The position numbers were made by a program, and so were the translations under genes. The notes under the pieces are model-generated. The model saw only the letters and a program-made list of their open reading frames with translations. It was not told the origin of the DNA and searched no databases. Positions 23,418-35,000 of a DNA stretch of 64,000 nucleotides are shown one piece after another; position 1 is the first letter of the stretch; each line of letters begins with the position of its first letter. Source of the DNA: Grammothele lineata (lineage: Eukaryota > Basidiomycota > Agaricomycetes > Polyporales > Polyporaceae); the NCBI GenBank assembly GCA_002150815.3, contig NDFF03000127.1, positions 186,001-250,000 on the forward strand, read 5' to 3'.

Positions 23418-25201
23418 AATGAGTAATCCGATGTATGCTGAGATTATTTCGGCGTTGGGATCTGTGTACGTAGCGTGACTATTTATTCACCACTCGTGAA
23501 GCACCTCGGCTAACCTCTCTTTCGACTGCAGTACCATAAGCAACTACGTCGTGGTTGCTATCCTCAGTATATCTTATCCATTGCAATTCTTGGGATGCGC
23601 GCTGACTGTGTGGCTAGCGCTCCTCGCTTACGAATGGATCATCACACTCGATGACGAGGTCAACTTATTCTGGAGAAAGAAGTTCACTCTCGCAACGGCC
23701 TTGTTCCTCTTCAACCGATACGCACCACTACTCTACATATCGTCAAGTTTCTCAGGAAACACGGCGCATACTGACAAGGTATGTGCGTCACATGCGTGAG
23801 AGGAATGAGATGCTGATCGGAATTTTAGAGGTCCTGTCCTTCGTCTGGTGTCGTCGCCACTTACTGACCAACCTGTACTGTTTGCGCAGCTGCACCGCTT
23901 CTGTATTTGCCTCAGTCGTACTCGATCTCCTCCAATATGTGCCTTGGACATGTGAGCGCTGTTGCTTTGCGCATATTAGAAACGGTCGAGACGCTTACGC
24001 CCCCCTTAGTGTTTTCCGGTCTGCGCGTATATGCGATATCAGGCAGACGGTGGGAGCTCGCCGTTATTGTTGTTATGTTTTCTACACTTCCAGTTGCTAT
24101 CAACTTGGTAGGACTTTGCTTCTCTTGTGTCTACCTGGTGTTTTAATTGCTCACTGATCGTACAGACGCATCTGCATTGGGACCGTGGAGAGGTGGTTTT
24201 CCCCATTGGATGTGTAACGGCGTCCTCTGTGGCGTCCTCACTGTCATTCACGTATGTCCTAGATATCCAGCCCCCCCTTTTGAGGCGAGTTATACTAACG
24301 GCCGATTTAGATGTATGTAGCAGTGTGCTTCGCCGCTGATGTTGAAGCTTACTACCGCTCACTTCCTGCAGTCAGCATCGTATGCCGTGTATCGCTAATC
24401 ATTGCAGATGCTATGGTAGCAGTAGTTACGTGGCTGTACATGTCAATGCGTACTGGCGTTTCCAGAGAACCCGGGGATCGCAATATTCCGTCCTTCGCGA
24501 GGCTACTCCTTGTTGATGGTAAGGAAGTTCTCTTAATCTCTTCGTATACGTCACTTATACCGCACGTTAGGCTCTATCTACTTCGCGTGAGCTTCAAAAA
24601 ATCCACCTTGTTCCTCAACTTCGTGTCTCACGTTTGCACGCTTGTGATATTAGGGTACTCGCATTGATGAACGCGCTGCACCTGACGCTCAGTATGCTTT
24701 CGGTACGTTTCGCGTTCCAGTCATTTGTGCAACCGCAATGATCCTTAACGTTCCGACGCCGCTTCGTGCAGATCGCAGAGCAGCCTGCAGCGAATGCGAG
24801 CTACGTGGTCTCCTTCACTGAGCCGTACGTCTATCCCCACCCTCTCCTTCCAGTCCATGCTCGATCCTCACTACTTCCTTAGGATCACCGCTATCCTCGT
24901 CTCACGGATGATGATTCGCCTCCAGTGGGTCAAAGAACGCACAGAGCGTGGCGTGGTAGACTCTCTCCTTGATCCATACGGCTCGTTCCAGCTTCAATCC
25001 TTCCACGCCGCGAACGGTGTGCTCGGCTCTATTGCGTCTACTCTACGGCCGGAGGACTTTTGGGCCGATGAGGGCAGGAATATGGAGAGCCCCTATCTCG
25101 GACGCCGAAACGAGGATTCGGGGACAGTGGAAGAACAGGGAGACGTGACTGTTTGTGTGCGAGAGGCATCTCTAGATTCCCGCTCCGACCTATCTATCTG
25201 A
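23418..25201 (+). CDS. DUF6533-domain seven-helix membrane protein
   Basis: The protein starts MSNPMYAEIISALGSV. After the first intron comes the DUF6533 signature: a hydrophobic helix, then YEWIITLDDEVNLFWRKK and FLFNRYAPLLY. Further exons supply membrane segments (VFASVVLDLLQYVPW, LAVIVVMFSTLPVAINL, VSIVCRVSLIIADAMVAVV, VLALMNALHLTLSML) in the pattern of about seven helices known for this basidiomycete family. At the C-terminus a cytosolic stretch with ILVSRMMIRLQ, typical of the family, is followed by a polar tail ending at 25201. At least nine introns are needed, all with normal splice signals, such as 23763 onward and the small exon SIYFA near 24570-24590. The function of the family is unknown. 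Confidence 0.82.
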
Positions 25202-27009
25202 ACGAGGCTGGTGGTCGACTAGCCCCCGCAAGCGCATCAATGCTGCCTATACTATTATTATCGGGCCACCTTGGGGCCGCAGATCTTGGAGTGTATGATA
25301 CTCTGTACTTGCCTTGCAGGCATCTGGCTGAGCACATCTGAAGCGGCTTGAAATAGTCGACCGCGGCGTACGCTTCAAGAAAGGCTTGCCATCGATATCG
25401 CCAGGGCGGATTGTGACAAGCTCTCAGCTTGCTTATACGCTACTTGCTTGCTTACTCAAACATAATACCACTTGCCAGAAGCCTGTGGCTTCTCGTAACA
25501 CTGGTACATCACGGAGTGCGGCTATTGGAGACTAAGATTTTGGGTCATGATACGGGTCGGATACGGATATATTGCACATACCTTCACCTGACTCGCGGAG
25601 GGTATGTACCCACCGTGACCCATCGCTGACGAGTACATGCCCTCGGCGGGTGCGGGATTTTGACCACGGGGTCGGATTTGTACAGCTACACCCGCGTACT
25701 GAGTAGTGAGAGTACCTGGCACTAAGAAGGCATTTACTACCCGTAATGTGCCTCCGCGGATTTACCTGACCTGTGTCATGCCCTAGACGTTTGACTCCGG
25801 AACGCTATCAAGACGCTACTCACGGCCACCGGCTGATCGTACACGGCCCATTCGCAACGGCTCCGGTCATCTGGCTTAGCCTTTTGGCCCTCGCCCGCAA
25901 ATTGTATCGTACCGGACCCAAAACGTGAAGCAGCCGAAGTATATATTGAAGAGTGCCCGCGAGTGGTATATGGAGGCTGCCAAGACATCGTTTCTAATTA
26001 GGAACGCGGTCTACCGAACGCCGCATGATGAGCGCCTCACGGCCCGTCGAGCGCCGTTTTCCTTTATTTCAAACCGCGCGCTTGGCCGACGCCAACGCAC
26101 GTGCTCCCATATTTCCTTCAATGTCTTCCGTGCTATCCGCTATATAAAGAACATCCTTGCTCACTAGGCGCGCAAGAGGCATTTGTAGTGACACATATTA
26201 TCTTTGAACTCGAAGACATGCATATAGTAAAGCCCTTCGGGTTGAGGCCTGAATAAATCGTAAACGAGCTGTATTCACGGTGAGGAAGATGATCTGCTAT
26301 GGGACCATCATCGACGCTTGTATACGCTTTTGCATACCGTCCATATACCGTGCATACGAATATGCTACGAAAGAGTGCCAGTGGTGTCTTGGACAGCATT
26401 ACTACTAGTATCTAAGCGCGTCGGACGTGGGTGCAGTGACTGTGATACAAACTGGGCAATGTGCGTCTATTTATTTTACAGTTATAAAGAGAGAGCATGC
26501 GAGACGAGAAAGTATCTGGGAGACTTGATATGTAATAAGATATTGAGAATGAGTGTCACTCCGCGCGCGTCGCGCATAGGATCGTTGAACTCAATCTATC
26601 TAGAGCGTCATTCCGCCCTCTAGGCGACCTAATCACGAGATACGATCACTGTACTTTATTTCCTCGGTCCAATTGAGAATGAAAGGCATTGATATGTAGC
26701 GTTTTGGTGAGATTTCCTACAGCCGCTGCCGCAGCACATGATGCAGAAGTTACGACAGGCCGGCAGAGCCCCCAAGCCTCGCCGAGGGTGGACGCCCAAA
26801 CAAACAGGACCACACATTGTTATCAAAGCACCATCTTCACTTCATCTCACGCTCCTGGTTTTTTTCGTACGACTTTCGGGCTGCAGATCCATCCAATCGA
26901 AGACTATACAAGCGTTGCTCAGGTCAGAGTAAGTAACTTGAGTACGTGGAATATCGTTGATGTTTACCTTCTTCTCATCACTGCTTGATGGTAGTTCACA
27001 GATCGAGGG
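25202..27009. other. 1.8 kb AT-richer intergenic DNA
   Basis: No frame with coding character was seen. Short frames are interrupted often. The right end is the upstream region of the F-box gene at 27010. Confidence 0.5.
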
Positions 27010-28699
27010 ATGAACTTTTGGAATCAGTATTGGAGGAGCCACCAAAAGAGGCTTGAGCTTGCAAAGCTCGATGTGGATGTGCAACTTCACATTCTTTCCT
27101 TCCTTCCAACCCCCGATCTTTCCGCGTTCATGCAAACCAACCATCGCCTCTTCGAGATCGCAACGCCTCCGATCTGCGCCCGGGTTGCGGAGACCGTTCT
27201 CGAATGCCATTCTCATCTCACTTCCCTTCGGCTTTTTCTCCGCTCGAACTCCCCGAATTCCCGTAGGCCCCTGATTACGGGTCTACATGTCGACCTCACC
27301 AACCAGTACAATCGCTCACACAATCCACGCATACAGCGTATGGCTGGCTGGATTGGCGGCGCCCCACAACCGCAAGAGTCTCTGACATTTGTAGTCACAG
27401 ACATCTTAGAAGGCTGCGTAAATGTACGCCGTGTGGTCTTGAATGACGCAATGGCAGGATGGCGCCGGCAAACAATGTCAGGATTTCCGAACACTGGTGG
27501 TGACGCACGATTTTCCTTCACCCTTCTTGTCAGCGCCATTGCTTCATTTCAACCCGCATTGGAAGAGTTAGAGATTGCTTTTTGGAGAGAAGAAGACGAC
27601 TTTGAAGTTTTCAGCAGCCTAACGAACCACAATTCCTTGCGGAAACTCAGAATATCTTGCTCCTTTCCAGACATCTTCCACGCAACTCACCTATCCTCCC
27701 TCCATCCCCTTTCGCATACTCTAACCGACATTGAACTCCCTATCTGTGCGGACAGCCCCCAGTTGCGACACTCATATATGATCTTCCCCAATGCAACCTC
27801 TCTGATTATACGTTGCGGATATGGCCACAGCCCGTATATCGCCTCCCTTGCTCGGTCATTTCCTAACATCCACCGCCTAGTCTTGACCTGCGATAATTAC
27901 AGCTACCCCGATAAGGATAATGATCCTATTCGGGCTCAACATTTACTTGAGTGGACGCCAGAAATATGGCCGGATCTCTCGACCCTTGCTGTGCAAAACC
28001 TGTATGTGGTCTACCACCTCGGCATTGGACACGCGATTCCAAACCTGGTGCTCAGTTGGGGCATGATGGACAGTCGTGATGCGAGTGAGTGGTTTAGATC
28101 CGTCATCGCTTCCACACGCCCCAAGTCGATGGAGATCATAATCAACTTGTACGGCCTCGGATTGCATTACCCGGACGTTGCAACTGCAGAGGCCCATAGG
28201 CACTTTGACCCTTTCGTCGCTCTTGCTGAGCTGGGGACCTCCGGAAACGGCTCAAGTTCCCTTGAACGTCTCGTAGTGCATCTACAGGAATATCCACCGG
28301 CCAATGAGCAAGACTATATAATCGTAAGCACTATCTCTAATCCCCCCTCGTTCAGTATACTCAGCTCCTTCTCGGTTTTGCACGGTCGAAAAGACAAAGG
28401 ATATAATGCCGGTCCTGCATGCGCTCCCCATTACGCGTCTTCTTTTCAAGTTCACGAACGGCGTCGTGAATGGAATGCCATGGCGGACACAACCCTGGAA
28501 CACAGATATAACCGAGAACATCATCCGAGAAGCATCAGCCTCCATTCACGCCATGCCGCTTGATTCTCCGCGCCTCAACCTACGCTGGGTCGGCATATGC
28601 GTACCGGATCATGTCCCTCCGAGATGGTGGGAGGTCGTGCGGAAGGCATCGAAGGGTAGACGCCGGAGGGGTCGAGTGGTCGAGCTACGAGGTGCATAA
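27010..28699 (+). CDS. F-box protein
   Basis: The N-terminus holds an F-box (about residues 16-60: LAKLDVDVQLHILSFLP, TPDLSAFMQTNHRLFEIATP). About 450 residues of divergent leucine-rich, LRR-like sequence follow (for example LEELEIAFW, LRKLRISCSF, IHRLVLTCDN). F-box proteins are substrate receptors of SCF ubiquitin ligases and bind Skp1 through the F-box. The frame changes near 28324. There GTAAGC is followed by a branch-like CTAAT and acceptors at 28355 and 28364, giving an intron of 32 or 41 bases. After it the frame resumes (KDIMPVLHALPITRLLF) to the stop at 28699. Reading straight through instead ends at 28563 with unrelated residues, so splicing is preferred. An alternative explanation is a small frameshift. 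Confidence 0.78.
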
Positions 28700-29547
28700 T
28701 GGGCAGCTAGACGGGTTCCAAGGAGGGCTTTGGTTGTTGGCGTTCGAGCTGTGGTTCCTTTCTTGGCCGAAATGCGTCACGGAAACTTCGAAGATATACT
28801 GAAATCCCTCCCAAAATGACGTCGAGGTTCTCCGAATCCAAACGGAATCAGCATCTTGGGTCATGCTTTTCGAGTCGAACGTTTAGGGGGCATATGAATA
28901 GGTAACCAGGTCTCAGATGATGCACGATACTTCTCGCTCCTCGAGTCTTGTCCGTTTCGCTCGTTGCTGTCGTAATGACCGCCGCTCCTCGCCTCGATTA
29001 GCTTTGCCTTGTGAACGTCCTCTCAATCGCTGGATGGCTGGATGAGATCGTGAGCCGGATATTCTTGAAGGGTCGGCTCGGTAGAGTCGCCCTTGTAGTA
29101 GGAAAAAGGTGTCGGCGTAGCACACCACTCACCTCGACGGACGCATGGTAGACGTTTTTGTGAAAGGCTTGAGTATGGCAGGTTCGGGTTGCAACCGTTG
29201 TGAGGCTGCGGCGCTTGATGCTAGTACGAACGCGTTCGCCACTAACGAGTTGTAATATCACACGACCATCGTTATAAGCTAGCTAGCTCTTGTGAAGGCC
29301 AGGCTCCCATGGTAATGCACTGATGTTTGTGATAGACTAGTCTAGTTGAGTGTCCCATCCGACGCACACACATACCAACTGGTAGTCGAACCAAAACAAT
29401 CGTCTCTGGGGGAAACGTTCAACAACAGCACCCCAGCAGACAACATGTCCCTCGAATACACCTGTAGCTGCTGTAGCTGGCTGGCCATATAAGAGAAAGT
29501 ACTCGTCAGAGCTTGCACAACACACAGACTAGCTCGTTCAACTCACC
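28700..29547. other. Intergenic stretch
   Basis: No supported frame. The right end carries the core promoter of the secreted Thr-rich protein. Confidence 0.5.
29486..29493 (+). promoter_or_regulatory. TATA box of the Thr-rich secreted protein gene
   Basis: CATATAAG lies 55-62 bases upstream of the ATG at 29548, standard spacing for a short leader. Confidence 0.5.
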
Positions 29548-30596
29548 ATGTTCGCCATCCTCAAATTCATCCTCCACCTTGCGCCCTTCCTCCTCGCCGG
29601 ACGGGCGCAGGACGCCTCCAATGACTCCAACACCACCGTGGTCAAGTATCCGAATGCGTCCAGCGAGTGGGTCACGGGCTATAGACACAACGTCACTTGG
29701 TTAGCAGGCCATTCTATAGTTGCTCAGAACACTCGGCGGGGGGCCTTATCGTGCTTTTTGACGTGTAGGGACACGTCCCAGATTCCGACGGGCGTGCAGA
29801 CTGGGGACATCAAGATTTTAAAGAACGACACCGACTTGCATGGTATGTCCAGCCATCAGGAGAGAGGGCTGTGGTGTGCAGCTAACACAGCGTTTCTTGG
29901 CTCTAGTCATTCTCTTCTCGGGAGTTAATTTTAGCGTAGGACGCGTCGAGGTGCAGGTACCGTGTGTGGACCCGGGCGAGGACTACCAACTCGAGCGTGA
30001 GTGATGCTTGGTCATTTGTTGTAGTTTGAGGGATAGCACTCACCTCCTATGTAGTGATAGCCACTGCCTCGGCTACCACGACGTCGGGACGAATGTCGAC
30101 GTGTAAGATGGCCACTACCGCAGCTACGAGCACGGGTAATGCGACGGACTCAACGGCTACTTCCAACACCACCACAACGTCAAACTCGACCGCTTCCGAT
30201 ACTACCACTGAAGATAGCACCGATACAGCAACAGCGACTGCCACGACTGCCACCGACACCTCAACCATTGCGGCTGGCAACACTACGACCACCGACGACT
30301 CGACGACTGCCACCGCCGATACGACCACAACTACCACAGACGATACGACAACCGCAACGACCGCCACCGATACCACTGCGACGACGACGACGACGACTGG
30401 GGACGCCACAATTACCACTGCTGACACGGCCACTACGGCCGCTACAGCCACCACGGCGACCACTGATACCAATACCACAGCGACAACCACTACTGCAGCG
30501 GCGAAGAAGAGGCGGGATTCCGGCGCAGCTGGGACGACGACGTTCCAGAGCCCTAAGTTCGCCATTCGTCGTGGGGCAGGATGTGGGGCGATGTAG
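29548..30596 (+). CDS. Secreted Kre9/Knh1-like protein with a Thr-rich tail
   Basis: A signal peptide (MFAILKFILHLAPFLLAGRA) is followed by a domain of about 100 residues that resembles the Kre9/Knh1 N-terminal Ig-like fold: EWVTGYRHNVTW, DTSQIPTGVQTGDIKIL, and VEVQVPCVDPGEDYQLEL. Introns lie at about 29700-29768, 29844-29906 and 30000-30055. The rest, about 150 residues, is nearly all Thr, Ala, Ser, Asp and Asn (repeats of TTTAT, TTDDTTT). It is surely heavily O-mannosylated if secreted. It ends KKRRDSGAAGTTTF...GCGAM, which lacks the hydrophobic tail of a GPI signal. Basidiomycetes carry many such cell-wall-associated proteins of unknown precise role. Confidence 0.7.
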
Positions 30597-30716
30597 GGAG
30601 AACAGAGGAAATAGTAGCCACATACTTGTTCAGCAGAGTAAGAATGCGCAGAACCGAATGTTGGTGTGTAATGCAAAGGGCATTTGATTTCATGCAGGGG
30701 GATGTATGGTACGGCT

Positions 30717-31745
30717 CTACGCTGCGTGGATATTCGGGCGCGGACGGAACGCGCTCCGGACTTGGCTCTGGACGCGCCGCTCCCATGCGACGAGGTTGAC
30801 GCGCCGGGTGACCTCGAAACGGATTGCGTGCTCCTTGGAGTTGAGGATGGAGTGGAGGTACGCGAAGACGAGCGCGTCTAGGGCCGTTGGTGATCTGGAC
30901 TGCACTGAGCGGTCTTCACAGACAGAGAGGGGGAGGGAGGGAGACTCACGATGACCCGAGGAACCACTTGTCGGTGGCCAAGCGCTCTGACAGAGATGCT
31001 ATGGCGTCCTTGTACTGTTGTTCGACAGCCTCTACGTCGATGTGCGCTCCGTAGGGCGGGAGGATGGAGCTGATACCAAAGAGGGGTGCGGGTGGATGGG
31101 GAAGGATGGCTTCAAGCGGGCGCGACTTGTGTCGGTATGGTGAGATGAGGCTCAGTAGTGACTGAGACTGTGGCTGGCCGAGCATCTAGGCATAGAGAGG
31201 TGTGACGAGCGCGTCATCATACGAGGACGACGTGGTGTACGTACCAGCGCGGCGTGCACGTTCCCTTCCAGCAGCGCGACCCAGGCTCTACTCTCGTCCC
31301 TCGCGGCAGCGTCCACATAACCTTCAAGTTCATCGAGCGCGCCAACCTGGCCGTCAACCCACTCCGGGATAAGATGTGCGGGGAGAAGATCGCCTTCGCC
31401 GTCCTCCTGCGCCTTGACCGCGTCCGACGCGCCGGGGAGCGTCTTGAGAGGTATATGGAGATTGGGGAGACGCGCGTCAAGCGCACCATCGACGGCAATG
31501 TCCCAGCGAACAGCGATATCAGAGAGGCCGCGGAGGGCGAGGTAGGCTTGCCATTTGAGACACTCGACGTCGCTGCTGAGGACGGTGTCGGCGTCCGGGT
31601 TCCAGGGGGTGTGTATCCAGAGGGTGGGCGCGGTGACGGGCTGCGCCTTGTCTGGCGACTCTATGGACTCATGGGTGTAGAGAGGAAAGAGCGAGAAAAA
31701 ACGGCGGAGCGGGGGCGGGAGGGAGACGGCCAGAGCAGTCGACAT
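30717..31745 (-). CDS. Metaxin/Sam37-like mitochondrial outer-membrane import protein
   Basis: Minus-strand exons 31245-31745, 30950-31185 and 30717-30894 join in phase to about 304 residues. The first exon encodes a GST_N-like metaxin domain (APTLWIHTPWNPDADTVLSSD, VECLKWQAYLALRG). The last part has the GST_C-like metaxin signature (TDKWFLGSSSPTALDALVFAYLHSIL, split at the exon junction). Metaxins/Sam37 form part of the SAM/TOB complex that inserts beta-barrel proteins in the mitochondrial outer membrane. No C-terminal membrane anchor is evident. The gene is divergent from VPS54, with 257 bases between the starts. Confidence 0.78.
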
Positions 31746-32002
31746 CCTGCGCGGTTTAGTCCTGGAATCGTTTCTTGCACGGCGCGAGAGCAGCTGTGGG
31801 CGTCTACGCGCCCAGTCAGTACGATCACGTAAGCGAGTGCTATGACGCATAGACGCCCATAGATGCGCTGTAGCGCGTCCGTTCCCGAGCGTGTCAAGGT
31901 ACCTCTTCTCCTCTCCGCTATCCTTGCTGTCTCAGGCTGCACACTCTAACTAGGCTCTAGAGGACATCTGACAATCAATATTGGCTCGGGCGAGCTCGCT
32001 TA
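31746..32002. promoter_or_regulatory. Shared divergent promoter region, metaxin-like / VPS54
   Basis: Only 257 bases separate the two start codons, so both core promoters must lie here. Confidence 0.4.
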
Positions 32003-35000
32003 ATGTCTGACTACGCGTCAACTCCCTCCCGTCCGGGGTCGCCAGTCGGAGAACTTCCTTCCTTTACTGCATCCCGCTCCTTCCGCTTCAATTACGATAG
32101 CAGGCGACCGGGACCAGGGAGCGTTTCCGAGACCACGGAGGGGAGGGGGGACTACCTTGGAACCAACGCGCCGTACGACCTCTACCACAATGCGTCCTCA
32201 CTCACCCTTGGCTCTCTTCCTACTGAGTGGAGTAGTTCAAGACATGGGTTCAATGGTACGTCCTCTCAATCATCTCTAACTTGGCGAGGTGGACCTTGAT
32301 ATTGCGCTATCTTGTTTGTACCACACATAGCTATCTCGAATGTTGTGAACAATCCACATAAGAAATCCGCCCCGCCCAAAGCACACTCTGCTCTTCCCTC
32401 CGTCCCTCCCGCCGACCTCCCACGCGTCCGCAGGAAAGACTTCGACTCTTACCTCCGTGCAATCACACCGGAATGGGAGCGTTTTTTGCATAATGCAGAG
32501 CAGGGCCGTGATGGTGTTGCGGAGGTTAGCGATGCGCCCTTACCCTCGTCCACCTCGTCTACGATGGAGATGCCCATGACACCGAGGACTCCCAGGCCAC
32601 CTCCCAGTAAGGCGCTTCCTCCCCTCGAGACCGTGCCTCAAGTATTCTTTGAACGCGAGTTCAATCTCGGCGACCCGCGTACCTTCAACGACGTTACAGA
32701 GGGCGATGACGAAGACTCGGACCCATCCTCTCTCTCTTATTCCCTTCCGTTGCTCGAGAAGCTGTCGCACTACGCAGACACTATTGAGCAACACCTCATC
32801 CGCGAGATCTCAGTGCGCTCGACGTCGTTCTTTGCCGCCCTTGCCAACCTCCAGGACCTCCAAACCGAGTCGGAGCAGTGCCTCGACCGAATTGGCCACC
32901 TCCGAGGGTTACTCAAGGACGTTGACGAGAACGGCGCCAAGCGCGAACTGCAGATCGTGCGTCGAGAGGGCAAGCTGCGGAATATGGCTACCGTGAAGGA
33001 GAGCGTCCGGTTCGTGGGAGGCGTCATGGAGATGACTGGCATAGCGCGGAGTCTGGTGGGTGCGGGTCAATGGGCGGAGGCGCTGGATATGATTGAGGAG
33101 CTGGAGAAACTCTGGACACTGAAGGACGCGAGCGAGGTACCGCAGGCTGCTCCTCCTGCACCTGCAAAGAACGGCCGGTCATCTCCCCTACCTACCGTCA
33201 TGGAGTCTCCACCTTCTACGCCAGCTGCGCCCGCGCCGCCGCCAGCACCTTCAATACCTCTGTCCTCGCTTCGCGCATTTGCGGCTCTACCGGAACATCT
33301 ACGGACACTGACGACGGAGATCGCGACCTCACTAACATCCGAGTTTGTCAGCCTTCTTCGACACGACCTCATCGAGCGGATAGACGCAAACCAAGAATCA
33401 TGGTCAGAAGCGCGGCGGCAAGAGTTCAACACGTCCCTCCGCGACCGTCTGCGGCCGCTCCTCCAGTCCCTGGTGCGCACACGGGGAATCCTCGAGGCGA
33501 TCATGTCGTGGCGAGAAGTCGTCATGGCGGAGGTCCGCGCCGCCGTTAAACGGGTACGTTCACCAGTCTGCGCGCGGAGCTGCTGGTTGAGTGATTGGGC
33601 GAAAAGCGAATACCGTTCCTTGACCTGGGCAAGGACGACTCGGTACCCCCTCAGTATGTGTCTTGTAGTTGGATGTGGTCGGTCAATGATAATTTGTTGC
33701 AGGTCTGACTCGACTGCGGAGCTGCGTGTTATGGAGCATCCGGCTTTCTTGGATCTCGCAAAAGGGATGTACAGGAGCCTGCTCAACTGCATCGAAGGTC
33801 TGCATCGACAAGACGCCATAATCGTGGAGGTTATACAGAGCATACAGTACGCGTTTCCTGAGTTCACCTCGGGCACAACGTACTGAGCCTTTCGCAGGTC
33901 TCCGAAGGCTCCCACTGACATCTCAGCGCTGCAAGAGGAGCTGTCCGATATCCTCTCGTCCGCCGCGGAGCTCGCAAATTCTCGCGCGTCCAAGGTCATC
34001 GCTATCCGTGCAGAGCAGCACACTGCGCTAGATCTCCCGAGCTTCGTCGCGCTGTTCAACGAGTCGTGGGACTTCGTCGTCAAGTCCGAGGTCATTTGCA
34101 GACGTATGATTGTTGGCCTGCGGGGCACGATCGTCAGCCAGGCAAGTCCGCGTTCGTTGTTCCTCTGGCTAGCGAGCTCACCCCCGCACAGGCAAAAGCG
34201 TTCCTGCAGCACTTCCACCAGACGCAGCTCAACGCGTGCGCGAAGCTTGTCGAGGATGAGCAGTGGAACGCGGCCGAGGTCGCTCCCTCCGTACAACGCG
34301 CAGTCGACATCGTCGTCGACGCCTCCATCTCCGACCCCCCAGAGCTCCTCATCAACTGTCCCCCAGCAGCCATGCTCTCCCCCGTACCCCCAACGTCCCC
34401 CACACCAACCTCACCCCTCGGCCCGAACGGCCTCCAACCACGCCCCTCCTCCCCCCTCCCCTCCCCCAACCTCGTCCCCGGCAGCCCAGGCCGCACCGCG
34501 CGCCGCCGGTCCGCAAACGCCCCGACGAAACACCTGCGTGTCGAGGACCGCGCCTACTTCGCGGTGGGCGCGACGCTGGACGTGCTCGTGCTGCTCGTGG
34601 AGTACCTGAAGGTGATCGCGAGCCTGCCGCTGCTCGCGACGGACACGATGGCGCGCGTGATCGAGCTGTTGAAGTCGTTCAATTCGAGGACGTGTCAGGT
34701 CGTGCTGGGCGCGGGGGCGATGCGCTCGGCGGGGTTGAAGAATATTACGGCGAAGCATCTTGGTGAGTCTGGGTGTTGAGTGGGGGGGGGGGGGGGAAAA
34801 CGTTGGGGAAAGAGGATGATGCTGACTGGATTGTTTATGTCCCCAGCGCTCGCGTCGCAGTCGCTTGCTATCATGATCTCGCTCATCCCGTACATCCGAG
34901 AGACGTTCCGGCGACATCTGAGCCAGAAGCAGGCGGTCATGCTTATTGAATTTGACAAGCTCAAGCGGGTGCGTCGGTCGTGGTTCCATGTGTGCCGTCG

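Noticed and set aside
30261..30676. Valine-rich and Arg-rich frames over 30.1-30.7 kb
   Set aside because: They are other-frame readings of the Thr-rich repeat of the secreted protein (acn read as gtn on the other strand).
33067..34296. Minus-strand open frame of 409 codons over VPS54
   Set aside because: It crosses VPS54 exons and introns, is Arg/Ser-rich, and has no domain. Mirror frame.
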